Below, in pieces: positions 9,509 to 17,052 of a stretch of DNA of 39,888 nucleotides. The translations under genes were made by a program, and so were the position numbers. Source of the DNA: Nitrospirota bacterium (lineage in GTDB: Bacteria > Nitrospirota > Thermodesulfovibrionia > Thermodesulfovibrionales > Magnetobacteriaceae); assembly GCA_015233895.1 (NCBI GenBank), contig JADFXG010000030.1, positions 1 through 39,888 on the forward strand, given 5' to 3'. The notes below the pieces were generated by a model. The model was not told the DNA's origin, did not search any database, and saw nothing but the letters and a program-made list of their open reading frames with translations. Positions within the stretch are counted from its first letter, which is position 1. Each line of letters begins with the position of its first letter.

Positions 9509-9660
9509 CCAAGTGGCAATCTAAACTATAATATAAAGAGGAGATTACTACGTCGCTACGCTCCTCGTAATGACGGATAATGGCGCTCATGAACAGCCCA
9601 CGCCGTCATTGCGAACCCCCGAAGAGGGTGTAGCAATCTCCTCTTTTGAGCGCAACTTAG
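9509..9660. mobile_element. MITE copy 1 (IS630-type termini)
   Basis: A 152-bp element is flanked by TA at 9507-9508 and 9661-9662, as expected for IS630-type insertion. The left end CCAAGTGGCAATCTAA is identical to the left end of the IS630 element at 39224. The right end reads TTTTGAGCGCAACTTAG, and its complement resembles the left end at the outer bases. Inside are two inverted arms (about 9536-9576 and 9602-9645) related to AGGAGATT...CGTAATGACGG. It encodes nothing. It sits between the alpha-2-macroglobulin promoter region and the AbiTii-like gene. Confidence 0.8.
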
Positions 9661-9735
9661 TATTAATCAACCTTAAGCATTTTTGATTGTAATATTATGT
9701 AGATTATATTGAAATAATTTTAGCTAAAGAATAGA

Positions 9736-10608
9736 CTATTCCATGTTAGCCGATGTATTAACTTTATTTTCGTTATAAATCGCTATTAGATCTGCAATTA
9801 TTAGATAAGTATACAAGACTACATCTTCCGCTTCTTGTTGTTTTGGTCTCTGTTTGTGTGCTCCGCCTTGGGTCATTTCCATTGTATATTCGATTCTTTT
9901 CTTTAATTCATCATAGTAATTTTTGAGAAATTTCTTTTTTGTTTCACTTTCAACACGTGGAGCCACAAAATCTTTGAGGCGATTTATAAATCTGTTTCTG
10001 TCATCTGCTCCTTGTGGAGGGTTCAAAATGTCTGCAATATCCATTAGTAACGTACGACATGAAGCAACTGAATTTTTCCAATCTTCTGGATTTTCACTTG
10101 CTATATTTTGTTCTATAGAATTTAATCTTTGTTTAATATCAGAAAATATTTCTCTCAAAATAGGCTCTACATTATTTCTCTTTTTTTCAAAAATACTCTG
10201 AGCTATGTTTCCGAATTGCCATTTTGTATAGATATCAAGGGCAAAATTGTATGTATCTGTTCTGTACTTCGCTAGATACTGAGTTACTTGTTGAGCTTCT
10301 TCTTTTAATCTCTTACGTTCAGCAGAATTTCCAAATCCTGGCGAAACTATTTGATAAGGATTTGAGCTTGCTATTGATATATCCCTGTCCTTGGCGGCTT
10401 CGATGCTTGTTTTGTACGTTTCTACAATAAATTGGTTCAGTTCAGCATATTCGGCCCACTGTTTAAAAAGTTTAACATTTTCTGGTATATCTAAAAGCAG
10501 AGACAACCTTGAGCTCTTTAATAAAATGTTATGCAGAGGTAAACGGCTATTTGTTATATCTAACATTATTTCCTCTGCAAGTTTTGTTATGTCAAGATTC
10601 TTCGTCAA
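9736..10608 (-). CDS. AbiTii-domain-like protein, candidate phage-defence factor
   Basis: Residues 1-75 (ITKLAEEIMLDI..SRLPLHNILLKSSRLSLLL) resemble the AbiTii domain, a small helical module found in proteins linked to abortive infection. The rest of the 290 residues is helical, Lys/Glu/Asn rich and of unknown function, with IKQRLNSIEQNIASENPEDW and a block ending LYTYLIIADLIAIYNE. There is no signal peptide or convincing membrane segment. The start is a TTG preceded by GAGGGA, which is a reasonable ribosome binding site. It lies 93 bases downstream of a hicBA pair on the same strand, so it sits in a small toxin-antitoxin/defence patch. AbiTii assignment is from remembered pattern, not a profile search; function is inference. 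Confidence 0.55.
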   Translation of the reverse strand: MTKNLDITKLAEEIMLDITNSRLPLHNILLKSSRLSLLLDIPENVKLFKQWAEYAELNQFIVETYKTSIEAAKDRDISIASSNPYQIVSPGFGNSAERKRLKEEAQQVTQYLAKYRTDTYNFALDIYTKWQFGNIAQSIFEKKRNNVEPILREIFSDIKQRLNSIEQNIASENPEDWKNSVASCRTLLMDIADILNPPQGADDRNRFINRLKDFVAPRVESETKKKFLKNYYDELKKRIEYTMEMTQGGAHKQRPKQQEAEDVVLYTYLIIADLIAIYNENKVNTSANME

Positions 10609-10701
10609 ACATCCCTCAGTAAATATGATAAACTGTTACTTGACATTTTTGCAAAGCTAAAGTCTCTCCTTTTAAAGGCGAGAGGGGCAGCTAATTCTTT
10701 T

Positions 10702-10938
10702 TTACCCATTTAATTCGGTAAGGAGCCTAAAATACTCATCTCTGCTAATACCCGCAGTCCTTAAATTGTTTTTGATTATAAAAACCGGAACATCTTTTCT
10801 GTTTGGGATAACCACTGGTCTTACAACACCAGTTTTTGTATAAATAAAATGATCACCTTCCACACGGGCTAATTTAAACCCGGCTTTTTCAAACACATTC
10901 CCCAACTTCTCATAAGAAACAGGAACTATACGTGGCAT
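10702..10938 (-). CDS. hicA: HicA-family mRNA interferase toxin
   Basis: This 78-residue protein has the HicA double-stranded RNA-binding-like fold: YEKLGNVFEKAGFKLARVEGDHFIYTKTG, then RPVVIPNRKDVP and IIKNNLRTAGISRDEYFRLL. The His in GDHFIY corresponds to the catalytic His of the family. HicA toxins cleave mRNA when not bound by HicB. The gene follows hicB after 5 bases on the same strand, the hicB-first order. It appears full length and undamaged. Confidence 0.82.
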   Translation of the reverse strand: MPRIVPVSYEKLGNVFEKAGFKLARVEGDHFIYTKTGVVRPVVIPNRKDVPVFIIKNNLRTAGISRDEYFRLLTELNG

Positions 10939-10943
10939 TACAA

Positions 10944-11207
10944 TTACACACTTACTAATTCTGTGGCTACTATTTTAGGTGATACCCACCTGTCATTTTC
11001 ATCTTTTCGATAATTAGACTCTGTCAGTATTTCATCAAGAGTCCCCATTTTTTCTGCCTCTTCTATGAAAAGTCTGACCGCAGTCTTCAGCATTTCTTTG
11101 GAATGCTCAACGCTGTCTCCACAGCTTGAAACATCCAGCTCAGGACAATAGGCAACAAATACATCGCCCTCCTTAAATACAATTATATCGTAATCTATTG
11201 ATACCAT
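10944..11207 (-). CDS. hicB: HicB-family antitoxin paired with HicA
   Basis: The 87-residue protein shows the HicB core: IDYDIIVFKEGDVFVAYCPELDVSSCGDS followed by a helix (VEHSKEMLKTAVRLFIEEAEKMG). It would bind and inhibit the HicA encoded 5 bases downstream. The ATG is preceded by GAGGAGA, a strong ribosome binding site. It has a short C-terminal tail rather than a clear ribbon-helix-helix or HTH domain. It follows directly on the remains of another hicBA pair. Confidence 0.82.
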   Translation of the reverse strand: MVSIDYDIIVFKEGDVFVAYCPELDVSSCGDSVEHSKEMLKTAVRLFIEEAEKMGTLDEILTESNYRKDENDRWVSPKIVATELVSV

Positions 11208-11229
11208 TTGTCTCCTCGTTTATATTATA

Positions 11230-11268
11230 CAGAACACCGCGAAGTTTTAAAATCGGACAATTGCCCAT
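11230..11268 (-). pseudogene. 5' fragment of a hicA toxin gene
   Basis: One base after the stop of the upstream hicB, an ATG opens MGNCPILKLRGVL. This matches the usual HicA N-terminus (MG.LPVLKPREV-type) in the usual position. Homology ends after about 13 codons, where the ribosome binding site and start of the next hicB begin. The toxin gene seems to have been cut off by a deletion that brought the next pair close. Confidence 0.5.
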
Positions 11269-11269
11269 A

Positions 11270-11479
11270 TCATGCTAAGATTACATTTTGTGTGCCAATA
11301 AATTCAGATTCCATCTTAGGGTCGCCATCCTCAAGCAATATTTCAATTACTTCTTTTAAATTGTTGTTTATTTCATCAAGGGTTTCAGCCTGAGAATGTG
11401 CTCCAGGAAAACCAGGCACGTATCCAATGTATAAACCAGTATCCGAACAACGTTCAATGACTGCTGTGTATGTTTTCAT
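11270..11479 (-). CDS. HicB-family antitoxin, partner toxin lost
   Basis: MKTYTAVIERCSDTGLYIGY, PGFPGAHSQAETLDEIN and LKEVIEILLEDGDPK are typical of the short cyanobacterial/Nitrospira-like HicB subgroup. Its length, 69 residues, is complete, and it ends with the usual ESEFIGTQNVILA. Its hicA has been reduced to a 13-codon stub just downstream, so the protein is now a solo antitoxin. A ribosome binding site (GAGGGGA) precedes the ATG. Confidence 0.85.
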   Translation of the reverse strand: MKTYTAVIERCSDTGLYIGYVPGFPGAHSQAETLDEINNNLKEVIEILLEDGDPKMESEFIGTQNVILA

Positions 11480-11604
11480 TGTTATCCCCTCTGAAGACTT
11501 TAGCTGACACTCCTAATCAAAAACCTCATGTAATCATTTTAAAACTGTTTATAAGAAAAATCAACAGGTTTGCGTAACTTAATAGATTGCCATACCGATG
11601 TTTA

Positions 11605-11751
11605 CTACTTAACATGCGGCTTCTTTGAACACGTGGCGGAACCGCAACCGTGGCACCCTCCGCCGCTCCCTTTTTTAAACATCGATCTGTATAAAATATA
11701 AACTGCCCCTGACACTATGACCGTTATCCAGAAATAATCAGTTATCGCCAT
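11605..11751 (-). CDS. FeoB-associated Cys-rich membrane protein
   Basis: This 48-residue gene starts 5 bases after the feoB stop region. The N-terminus (MAITDYFWITVIVSGAVYIL) is one membrane segment. It is followed by a basic patch (YRSMFKKGS) and a Cys/Gly-rich tail, GGGCHGCGSATCSKK, with three Cys and one His that could bind metal. Small proteins of this layout are common at the 3' end of feo operons and are thought to assist FeoB, in the manner of FeoC, though their mechanism is not settled. The gene is the last of the operon. Confidence 0.9.
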   Translation of the reverse strand: MAITDYFWITVIVSGAVYILYRSMFKKGSGGGCHGCGSATCSKKPHVK

Positions 11752-11755
11752 GTTT

Positions 11756-13951
11756 TCACACTCCTAATTTTAGTAATGCTCCAACCTGATAAATCACAAA
11801 GGCTGCTGCCCAGGCAAGAGACAATTCATAAGAGACTGCAACACCAAACCATTTCCACGAGCCAAACTCATGCTTAAACGCTGCTGCCGTAACCATACAC
11901 GGCATGTAAATTAATACAAATACCATAAAGGCATAGGCACTAAGCGGACTAAATGCTCCGTGTATAGCAGAAATCAAAGGTGACGGAGTCTCTTTTGGCC
12001 CCCCTCCTCCTATACTTGATATCATAAGGGAGGAAAACACATTCCTTACCGAGTCCCTGCACGCCTTTATAAATGAAATGATTAACTCTCTTAGATCATC
12101 CGCCACAGATAATGTCTTATTAGCTTCCCCCTTTTTTGTGCCGGCATATATCTCACCCATCGTGCTGACCACGATTTCTTTGGCTACAACACCTGTTATA
12201 AGAGAAGATACCGCCTCCCAATTACCAAACCCAAGCGGTTTAAAAACCGGCGACAGCGCTTTTCCAGCCTGTCCAAGATAGGAATCCCTCTTGTTTTCAA
12301 CCCCCCAGGGCAGATTAAAGAGAAACCAGATAAGTATTGACATAGCAAAAATATATGTTCCCGCTTTTGCTACGAAATGCTTTCCCTTTTCCCAGCTATG
12401 AACCATCAAATTATTAAAAGAGGGAATTCGATACGGTGGTAATTCCATGATAAACATCGAGACCTCTCCTTTAAACACTGATTTCCTAAGAATGATCCCT
12501 ACTAAAAACGCAAGTACTATTCCAAGCACGTACAGCGACCACAACACAGTGCCTGAGTGTGCGCCAAAAAACACGCTGACAAACAGAATGTACACAGGCA
12601 ACCTTGCACTGCAAGACATTAAAGGGATAAGCAGCGCTGTGAGGATTTTGTCCGCACCGGTTTCAAGCGTGCGGGTAGCATAAATAGCCGGCACATTACA
12701 ACCAAACCCAAGCAGCATTGGAATAAAAGACTTTCCATGCAGACCCACAGTGTGCATAAGCCCATCCATTACAAAAGCCGCCCTTGCCATGTATCCGCTT
12801 CCCTCTAAAAACGTGATAAAAAACATCATCGTAAAAATCATGGGGAAAAAGGTTAGCACAAGACCAACTCCGGCTATGACGCCCTCGGTAAGAAGTGAAA
12901 CCATCCACTGTGGCGCCTCCACCAGCACTAACAGTGCCCTTAGCCATGTTGTCACTGGACCTGAGAAGGCTCCGCTTATCCAGTTAGAAAATGGCGCTGA
13001 TATGTCAAAAGTCAACTTAAAAATAAACCATATAAACACAAGAAAAGTGGGAATGCCAAGGTATTTGTTAAGCAGTAGCTTATCTATTTTTTCAGTGAAC
13101 TCAATTTTAGGGACAAGCGGCCTTGACAGCACCTCGTGTGCAAGGCCTGCTGAGATCGCATACCTGGCATCCGCTATGACAGAGCGTATATCGCTGTCAT
13201 GAGCTTCTCTTATGTGCTCTGTAGCTCTGCTAATTATATCAGGGCCGGCAACAGCCTCAAATTCTCTTGTCATTACAGGATCACCCTCCAATACCATGTA
13301 TGAAAGCCACTTTAGAGGATATTTATTCTGAGCCTCCGGATAGCGTCGTTGTATCTCCTCTTTGACAACTTGCATAGCTGACTCAACATCCTCGTCATAA
13401 ACAAGCTGTTTTGGTTTTCTGGCGCCACGATTGCCGCTTAACGATATGTTTACTACGGCATCTAATAGCTCTGACACTCCTTGTTTTTTCCTTGCCACTG
13501 TTGGGACAACAAAAATACCAAGCATCTCGGCCATTTTCCTATAATCTATTTTATACCCCTTTTTCTCTGCCTCATCGTATATATTAAGAGCCATTATTAT
13601 GGGAATTTCAAGCTCCATCAGTTGAATAGTAAGACTTAGGTTTCTCTCAAGATTAGTAGCGTCAACAACATTTATGATACAGTCCGGTTTGTCATTTAAG
13701 AGAAAGGTTCTGGCTATAACCTCATCCTGTGAAAAAGGACTCAGGCTATATACGCCGGGTAAATCAACAAGTTTTATCTCTATATCGCCATGCACAAACA
13801 CTGCCTCTTTTTTCTCCACCGTCACCCCAGACCAGTTGCCCACATGAAGCCTGCTACCGCATATGGCATTAATCAGGGTTGACTTACCGGCATTGGGGTT
13901 TCCGGCTACTGCTACAGTTATATATTTTTTTGGATTAGTTACTTCTGTCAT
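11756..13951 (-). CDS. feoB: Ferrous iron transporter FeoB
   Basis: FeoB is the inner-membrane Fe(II) importer with an N-terminal G protein. The G1 motif GNPNAGKST is at 17-25, the G3 motif DLPG at 63-66, and the G4 position reads NIYD (123-126) where NMxD is usual. A helical linker (about 165-280) leads to the membrane core, including the two Gate-like segments around GYMARAAFVMDGLMHTVGLHGKSFIPMLLGFGCN... and the C-terminal MPCMVTAAAFKHEFGSWKW. The 731-residue length is normal. Its ATG overlaps the stop of the Fur-FeoA gene (ATGA), so the two are translationally coupled, and the Cys-rich protein gene follows it. Confidence 0.97.
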   Translation of the reverse strand: MTEVTNPKKYITVAVAGNPNAGKSTLINAICGSRLHVGNWSGVTVEKKEAVFVHGDIEIKLVDLPGVYSLSPFSQDEVIARTFLLNDKPDCIINVVDATNLERNLSLTIQLMELEIPIIMALNIYDEAEKKGYKIDYRKMAEMLGIFVVPTVARKKQGVSELLDAVVNISLSGNRGARKPKQLVYDEDVESAMQVVKEEIQRRYPEAQNKYPLKWLSYMVLEGDPVMTREFEAVAGPDIISRATEHIREAHDSDIRSVIADARYAISAGLAHEVLSRPLVPKIEFTEKIDKLLLNKYLGIPTFLVFIWFIFKLTFDISAPFSNWISGAFSGPVTTWLRALLVLVEAPQWMVSLLTEGVIAGVGLVLTFFPMIFTMMFFITFLEGSGYMARAAFVMDGLMHTVGLHGKSFIPMLLGFGCNVPAIYATRTLETGADKILTALLIPLMSCSARLPVYILFVSVFFGAHSGTVLWSLYVLGIVLAFLVGIILRKSVFKGEVSMFIMELPPYRIPSFNNLMVHSWEKGKHFVAKAGTYIFAMSILIWFLFNLPWGVENKRDSYLGQAGKALSPVFKPLGFGNWEAVSSLITGVVAKEIVVSTMGEIYAGTKKGEANKTLSVADDLRELIISFIKACRDSVRNVFSSLMISSIGGGGPKETPSPLISAIHGAFSPLSAYAFMVFVLIYMPCMVTAAAFKHEFGSWKWFGVAVSYELSLAWAAAFVIYQVGALLKLGV

Positions 13952-14727
13952 ATCTGTCCATCCCTTTTAACCATTATTTTCATGGCAAGCCCTCTTGCCA
14001 GGGCGATGCGTGAATCGTCAACTTTAAACAGCACCGGACCGCGTCCTTTGTTGTTAAGCATCTCCACCACTTTCCCGGCCCTTATCCCTAACTCCTGAAC
14101 CCTGTTGTGGTGGGCAGTGATTGATTTGTTCTCTGGTGCAGCAGTATCTGAGTGTATGCTGTCCTCCAATATAAATTCTGTCACGACAGCCTTGCTGCCT
14201 ATTTCCAATCTGGCAAGTGGCATTGTCTCAGCAACAGCAGATTTCATTGCATTGCTGGCATCCTTGTACCCCTTATGTAATTGCGATACATTATTGTGAA
14301 ATAGACAATCACTACAAACTCCAAACAAATCCATCCGGTGCTTTGTAATTTTAAACCCATGCTTTTTGGCTATTAATTCCTGTTGTTTCTCGATTTTTTC
14401 GTCATAAATCTCAATTTTTTTACCGCATTGTAAGCACACTAAATGATCATGGTGGCCAACACCGATGTTGGGTTCATATCGGTGTATGCCATCTCCAAAT
14501 TCGCACTCACGGGCTATTGCCGAGTCAGTCAGAAGCTTTAGAGTTCTATAAACTGTTGCCTGGCCGACAGAGCTGTCCTTAGCGCTTACTATGTTATACA
14601 GCTCTTCAGAGGAAATATGCTTAGCGTTTGTGAGAAAAACCTCAAGTATTAACTCACGCTGTGTTGTCATCTTAAGCTGCCGGCTGTTAAGGTATTGTTC
14701 AAATTCCAACTTTGCTTCATTAATCAT
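13948..14727 (-). CDS. Fur-family repressor fused to a FeoA domain
   Basis: Residues 1-145 are a ferric uptake regulator: winged helix (TTQRELILEVFL...SVGQATVYRTLKLL), the metal-site HHDH at 92-95, and the structural zinc Cys pairs C98/C101 and C138/C141. Residues 165-257 form a FeoA/SH3-like domain (MPLARLEIGSKAVVTEF, then RVQELGIRAGKVVEMLNNKGRGPVLFKVDDSRIALARGLAMKIMV). The fused protein would sense iron, repress the operon, and provide the FeoA partner for FeoB, whose start codon overlaps its stop. The ATG at 14727 has GGGGAT upstream and gives a normal Fur N-terminus; an upstream Met at 14817 would read through the promoter and operator. A frameshift-free fusion is seen directly; the dual role is inference. 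Confidence 0.92.
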   Translation of the reverse strand: MINEAKLEFEQYLNSRQLKMTTQRELILEVFLTNAKHISSEELYNIVSAKDSSVGQATVYRTLKLLTDSAIARECEFGDGIHRYEPNIGVGHHDHLVCLQCGKKIEIYDEKIEKQQELIAKKHGFKITKHRMDLFGVCSDCLFHNNVSQLHKGYKDASNAMKSAVAETMPLARLEIGSKAVVTEFILEDSIHSDTAAPENKSITAHHNRVQELGIRAGKVVEMLNNKGRGPVLFKVDDSRIALARGLAMKIMVKRDGQI

Positions 14728-14762
14728 ATTAAATCCCCAATCTGGTGAAATGTTTGATAAAC

Positions 14763-14781
14763 GATATTGATTATCATTCTT
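14763..14781 (-). promoter_or_regulatory. Fur box
   Basis: On the plus strand GATATTGATTATCATTCTT matches the 19-base Fur consensus (GATAATGATAATCATTATC, read on the other strand) at 16 of 19 positions. An adjoining half-site TTATCAT continues to 14789. It overlaps the region just downstream of the -10 of the Fur-FeoA/feoB promoter, as expected for autorepression by Fe-Fur. Confidence 0.8.
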
Positions 14782-14784
14782 ATT

Positions 14785-14813
14785 ATCATATACAAATAAA
14801 TTACACCTGTCAA
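14785..14813 (-). promoter_or_regulatory. Promoter of the fur-feoA/feoB operon
   Basis: Reading the minus strand, TTGACA (14813-14808) and TATGAT (14790-14785) are separated by 17 bases, a near-perfect sigma70 promoter. The Fur box begins at the -10. Confidence 0.75.
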
Positions 14814-14831
14814 GCACAATATTGACTCCCC

Positions 14832-14860
14832 TTGAATTCTTAGAAAATTTATTGTATGAT
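14832..14860 (+). promoter_or_regulatory. Candidate promoter of the MFS transporter gene
   Basis: TTGAAT (14832-14837) and TATGAT (14855-14860) have 17-base spacing. The ATG follows 25 bases downstream with no clear Shine-Dalgarno sequence. Confidence 0.5.
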
Positions 14861-14884
14861 TGGCTTCTTAGACTTAAAATTTAA

Positions 14885-16075
14885 ATGCCGGGTGATAAAA
14901 AAATAGTGTCAACGTATATGGTCATGTGCATTGCCGGGCTTTTTGCGATATTTAGTACCACAATGGCTAAAAGTCCGGTTCTGCCCCTGTATGCCGCATA
15001 TTTGGGGGTTGGGACATCAGGGATAGGGGTTATAGCCTCAATCTCGCCGATAGCCGGTATAACGTGCAGTATTCCGGCTGGAATACTTGCAAACAGGTAC
15101 GGCAGTAAGAGGATGCTTCTTGTTGCCTCATGTGTTTTTTTTACAGCACCACTACTGTATCTATTATCACCAAATGTCGTGTATTTGTCGCTTGTAAGGT
15201 TCTATCACGGGCTGGCTACTGCTATCTTTATTCCTGTAGCCATGTCTGTTATCTCTGCATTACATGCTAACAGAAAGGGTGAGTTGCTGGGAACGTTTTC
15301 AAGCGCAACACTGACAGGAAGGTTTTTTGCGCCTATAGTGGGCGGCACTATAATTGGTTTTTTTGCAACAGAGCAGCGAATGGGTTTTAATGCAGTTTAT
15401 GCGTTATGTTGTCTTAGCGGGCTGATTACAATGTTTTTAATTTTTAAACTGCCGGGGGATGGCCAAAATTTGGAGCCGCCAAAACGCACTGATATTATAA
15501 ATATGCTGACAGAGTTATTGACACGCAAGGCAATACTGCTTGCAGCGGCAGTTGAAGCGGCGGTGCTTTTTTCCTATGGAACCTTTGAGACGTTTTTGCC
15601 GTTATATTTTCTAAGTAAAGGGTTTACCCCTTATAAGATAGGGGTGGTGCTTTCAGCTCAGATAATATCAGTGGCATTGACCAAACCGCTAATGGGAAGG
15701 ATGTCCGATAAGCATGGCAGGGTTAATCAGATAATAGCAGGGCTTCTGTTATGTGCCTTATGTGCTGGGTCTATTAGTTTTGTAAACAGCTTTCTGAGCG
15801 GCTTAATAATAAGCATACTATTTGGTCTGTGCATTTCGGTTGTGACCTCAGCCACATCAGCGCTGGTAGCTGACATAAGCAGCAAAGAGCAATTAAGCTC
15901 ATCAATGGGAGTGTTTGCCTCAGTGATGGACATAGGACACACGGCAGGACCTCTTGTATCAGGAATAGTTGCCGCATCCATTGGCTTAAACAGAGTGTTT
16001 TTTGTATCATCTGCAGTGCTTGTTGCTGCTCTTATAATGTTTAGCGCAAACAGGAGGAGATTCTCTGTATTTTAG
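14885..16075 (+). CDS. MFS transporter
   Basis: This is a 396-residue inner-membrane carrier of the major facilitator superfamily with about 12 hydrophobic segments. The motif A loop is seen twice, as GILANRYGSKR between segments 2 and 3 and GRMSDKHGRV between segments 8 and 9, marking the two six-helix halves. A segment-5-like GRFFAPIVGGTIIGFF stretch is also present. Substrate cannot be told from sequence; drug or sugar efflux is plausible. It is transcribed divergently from the iron operon and starts 158 bases from it. The Fur box lies beyond its promoter, so iron control is possible but not shown. Confidence 0.88.
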   Translation: MPGDKKIVSTYMVMCIAGLFAIFSTTMAKSPVLPLYAAYLGVGTSGIGVIASISPIAGITCSIPAGILANRYGSKRMLLVASCVFFTAPLLYLLSPNVVYLSLVRFYHGLATAIFIPVAMSVISALHANRKGELLGTFSSATLTGRFFAPIVGGTIIGFFATEQRMGFNAVYALCCLSGLITMFLIFKLPGDGQNLEPPKRTDIINMLTELLTRKAILLAAAVEAAVLFSYGTFETFLPLYFLSKGFTPYKIGVVLSAQIISVALTKPLMGRMSDKHGRVNQIIAGLLLCALCAGSISFVNSFLSGLIISILFGLCISVVTSATSALVADISSKEQLSSSMGVFASVMDIGHTAGPLVSGIVAASIGLNRVFFVSSAVLVAALIMFSANRRRFSVF

Positions 16076-16194
16076 AAGGTTCAAACAACGGTCTTACCCC
16101 AACGTATCTATAAATTTAACACGCTTACAAGTGACCTTTTGGAGGTTTCAGATAACCACTATTAAGAGTATGCAATTTTACCCTATAAACAGAG

Positions 16195-16842
16195 CTATTT
16201 CATGAATTTTTCGGGAAACTGCTTTACAATCCCATCCGCCAGGAGATCTGCTATTACAAACATATGCTCTTTCATTGTCTCCCATATCTTTGCCTCAGAA
16301 GCAAAATCTTTTTTGGAAAGATCGTCTATCTGTGCAATATGGTGACCTCCATGCGCAACCAGGGCTGAAAAAAGTGTATCTTTTGGCCAGTTAGGATTAG
16401 CTGAACTCAAGAAGGTTGCAAGCTCATCGGCATTCTTCGTTAACTTATCTACGGCTGCTTTTTGTGCTCCTTTTTTGCCTGCAAAAGTAGCATTCATATA
16501 ATCTTTAACTGCACCATAATGTCCTGCAAAAAGCTTGAACAGCTTTTCGGAGGCATCTTTACCATAGTATGGGGTTATTGAGTCTCCAATAGCTTTAGCA
16601 TTCTGAACAACCTGTTCCTCCGCAACTTTTGCGGCTGCCTTGTTACCATATTTTGTTGCAAATACCACATTCCTGACCCAAAATATATGTCCGGAATATA
16701 GGTCACGAAGGGCAAGCTTCACTTTAACACTTTGAGGTACTTCTGCTATTCCCTTCATGTCCTCTGCAAAAGACGGAACAGATGCAACAAACAATAGCAC
16801 GCTGAAAACTATAGTCAGAATCGTAAATGCATGTTTTTTCAT
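16195..16842 (-). CDS. Secreted helical-bundle protein of unknown function
   Basis: The 215-residue protein begins with a signal peptide (MKKHAFTILTIVFSVLLFV.. to SFAED) preceded by a strong AAGGAGG site, which fixes the start at 16842 rather than 16881. The mature part is all-helical with regularly spaced His: LRDLYSGHIFWVRNVV, FKLFAGHYGAVKDYM, ALVAHGGHHIAQ and MKEHMFVIADLLADGIVKQFP. The GHIFW..ITPYYG..GHY..NPNWP..EHM pattern recalls small proteins of Firmicutes carrying unreliable enzyme names. The His/Glu placement suggests a metal-binding four-helix bundle, but this is inference. It appears monocistronic. Confidence 0.7.
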   Translation of the reverse strand: MKKHAFTILTIVFSVLLFVASVPSFAEDMKGIAEVPQSVKVKLALRDLYSGHIFWVRNVVFATKYGNKAAAKVAEEQVVQNAKAIGDSITPYYGKDASEKLFKLFAGHYGAVKDYMNATFAGKKGAQKAAVDKLTKNADELATFLSSANPNWPKDTLFSALVAHGGHHIAQIDDLSKKDFASEAKIWETMKEHMFVIADLLADGIVKQFPEKFMK

Positions 16843-17052
16843 CTTTTCCTCCTTTTCTCTGTATTCAGGGTAAAATTGCATTTTTAATTATACCACATTA
16901 TTCAAAACAAATAAACATATAAATTAGAATTGCCATAAGACACTGACTATAACAGTTAGATATGCACAGTTAGCCACAAGCCATAAGTTAAAGACGGTTG
17001 ATGTGATATATAATGTCATTAATAAGCCAGCAATCCAAAAATTCATTGTACC

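Noticed and set aside
14728-14817. Upstream start for the Fur-FeoA gene
   Set aside because: It would translate through the Fur box and promoter; the ATG at 14727 has a ribosome binding site and the normal Fur N-terminus.
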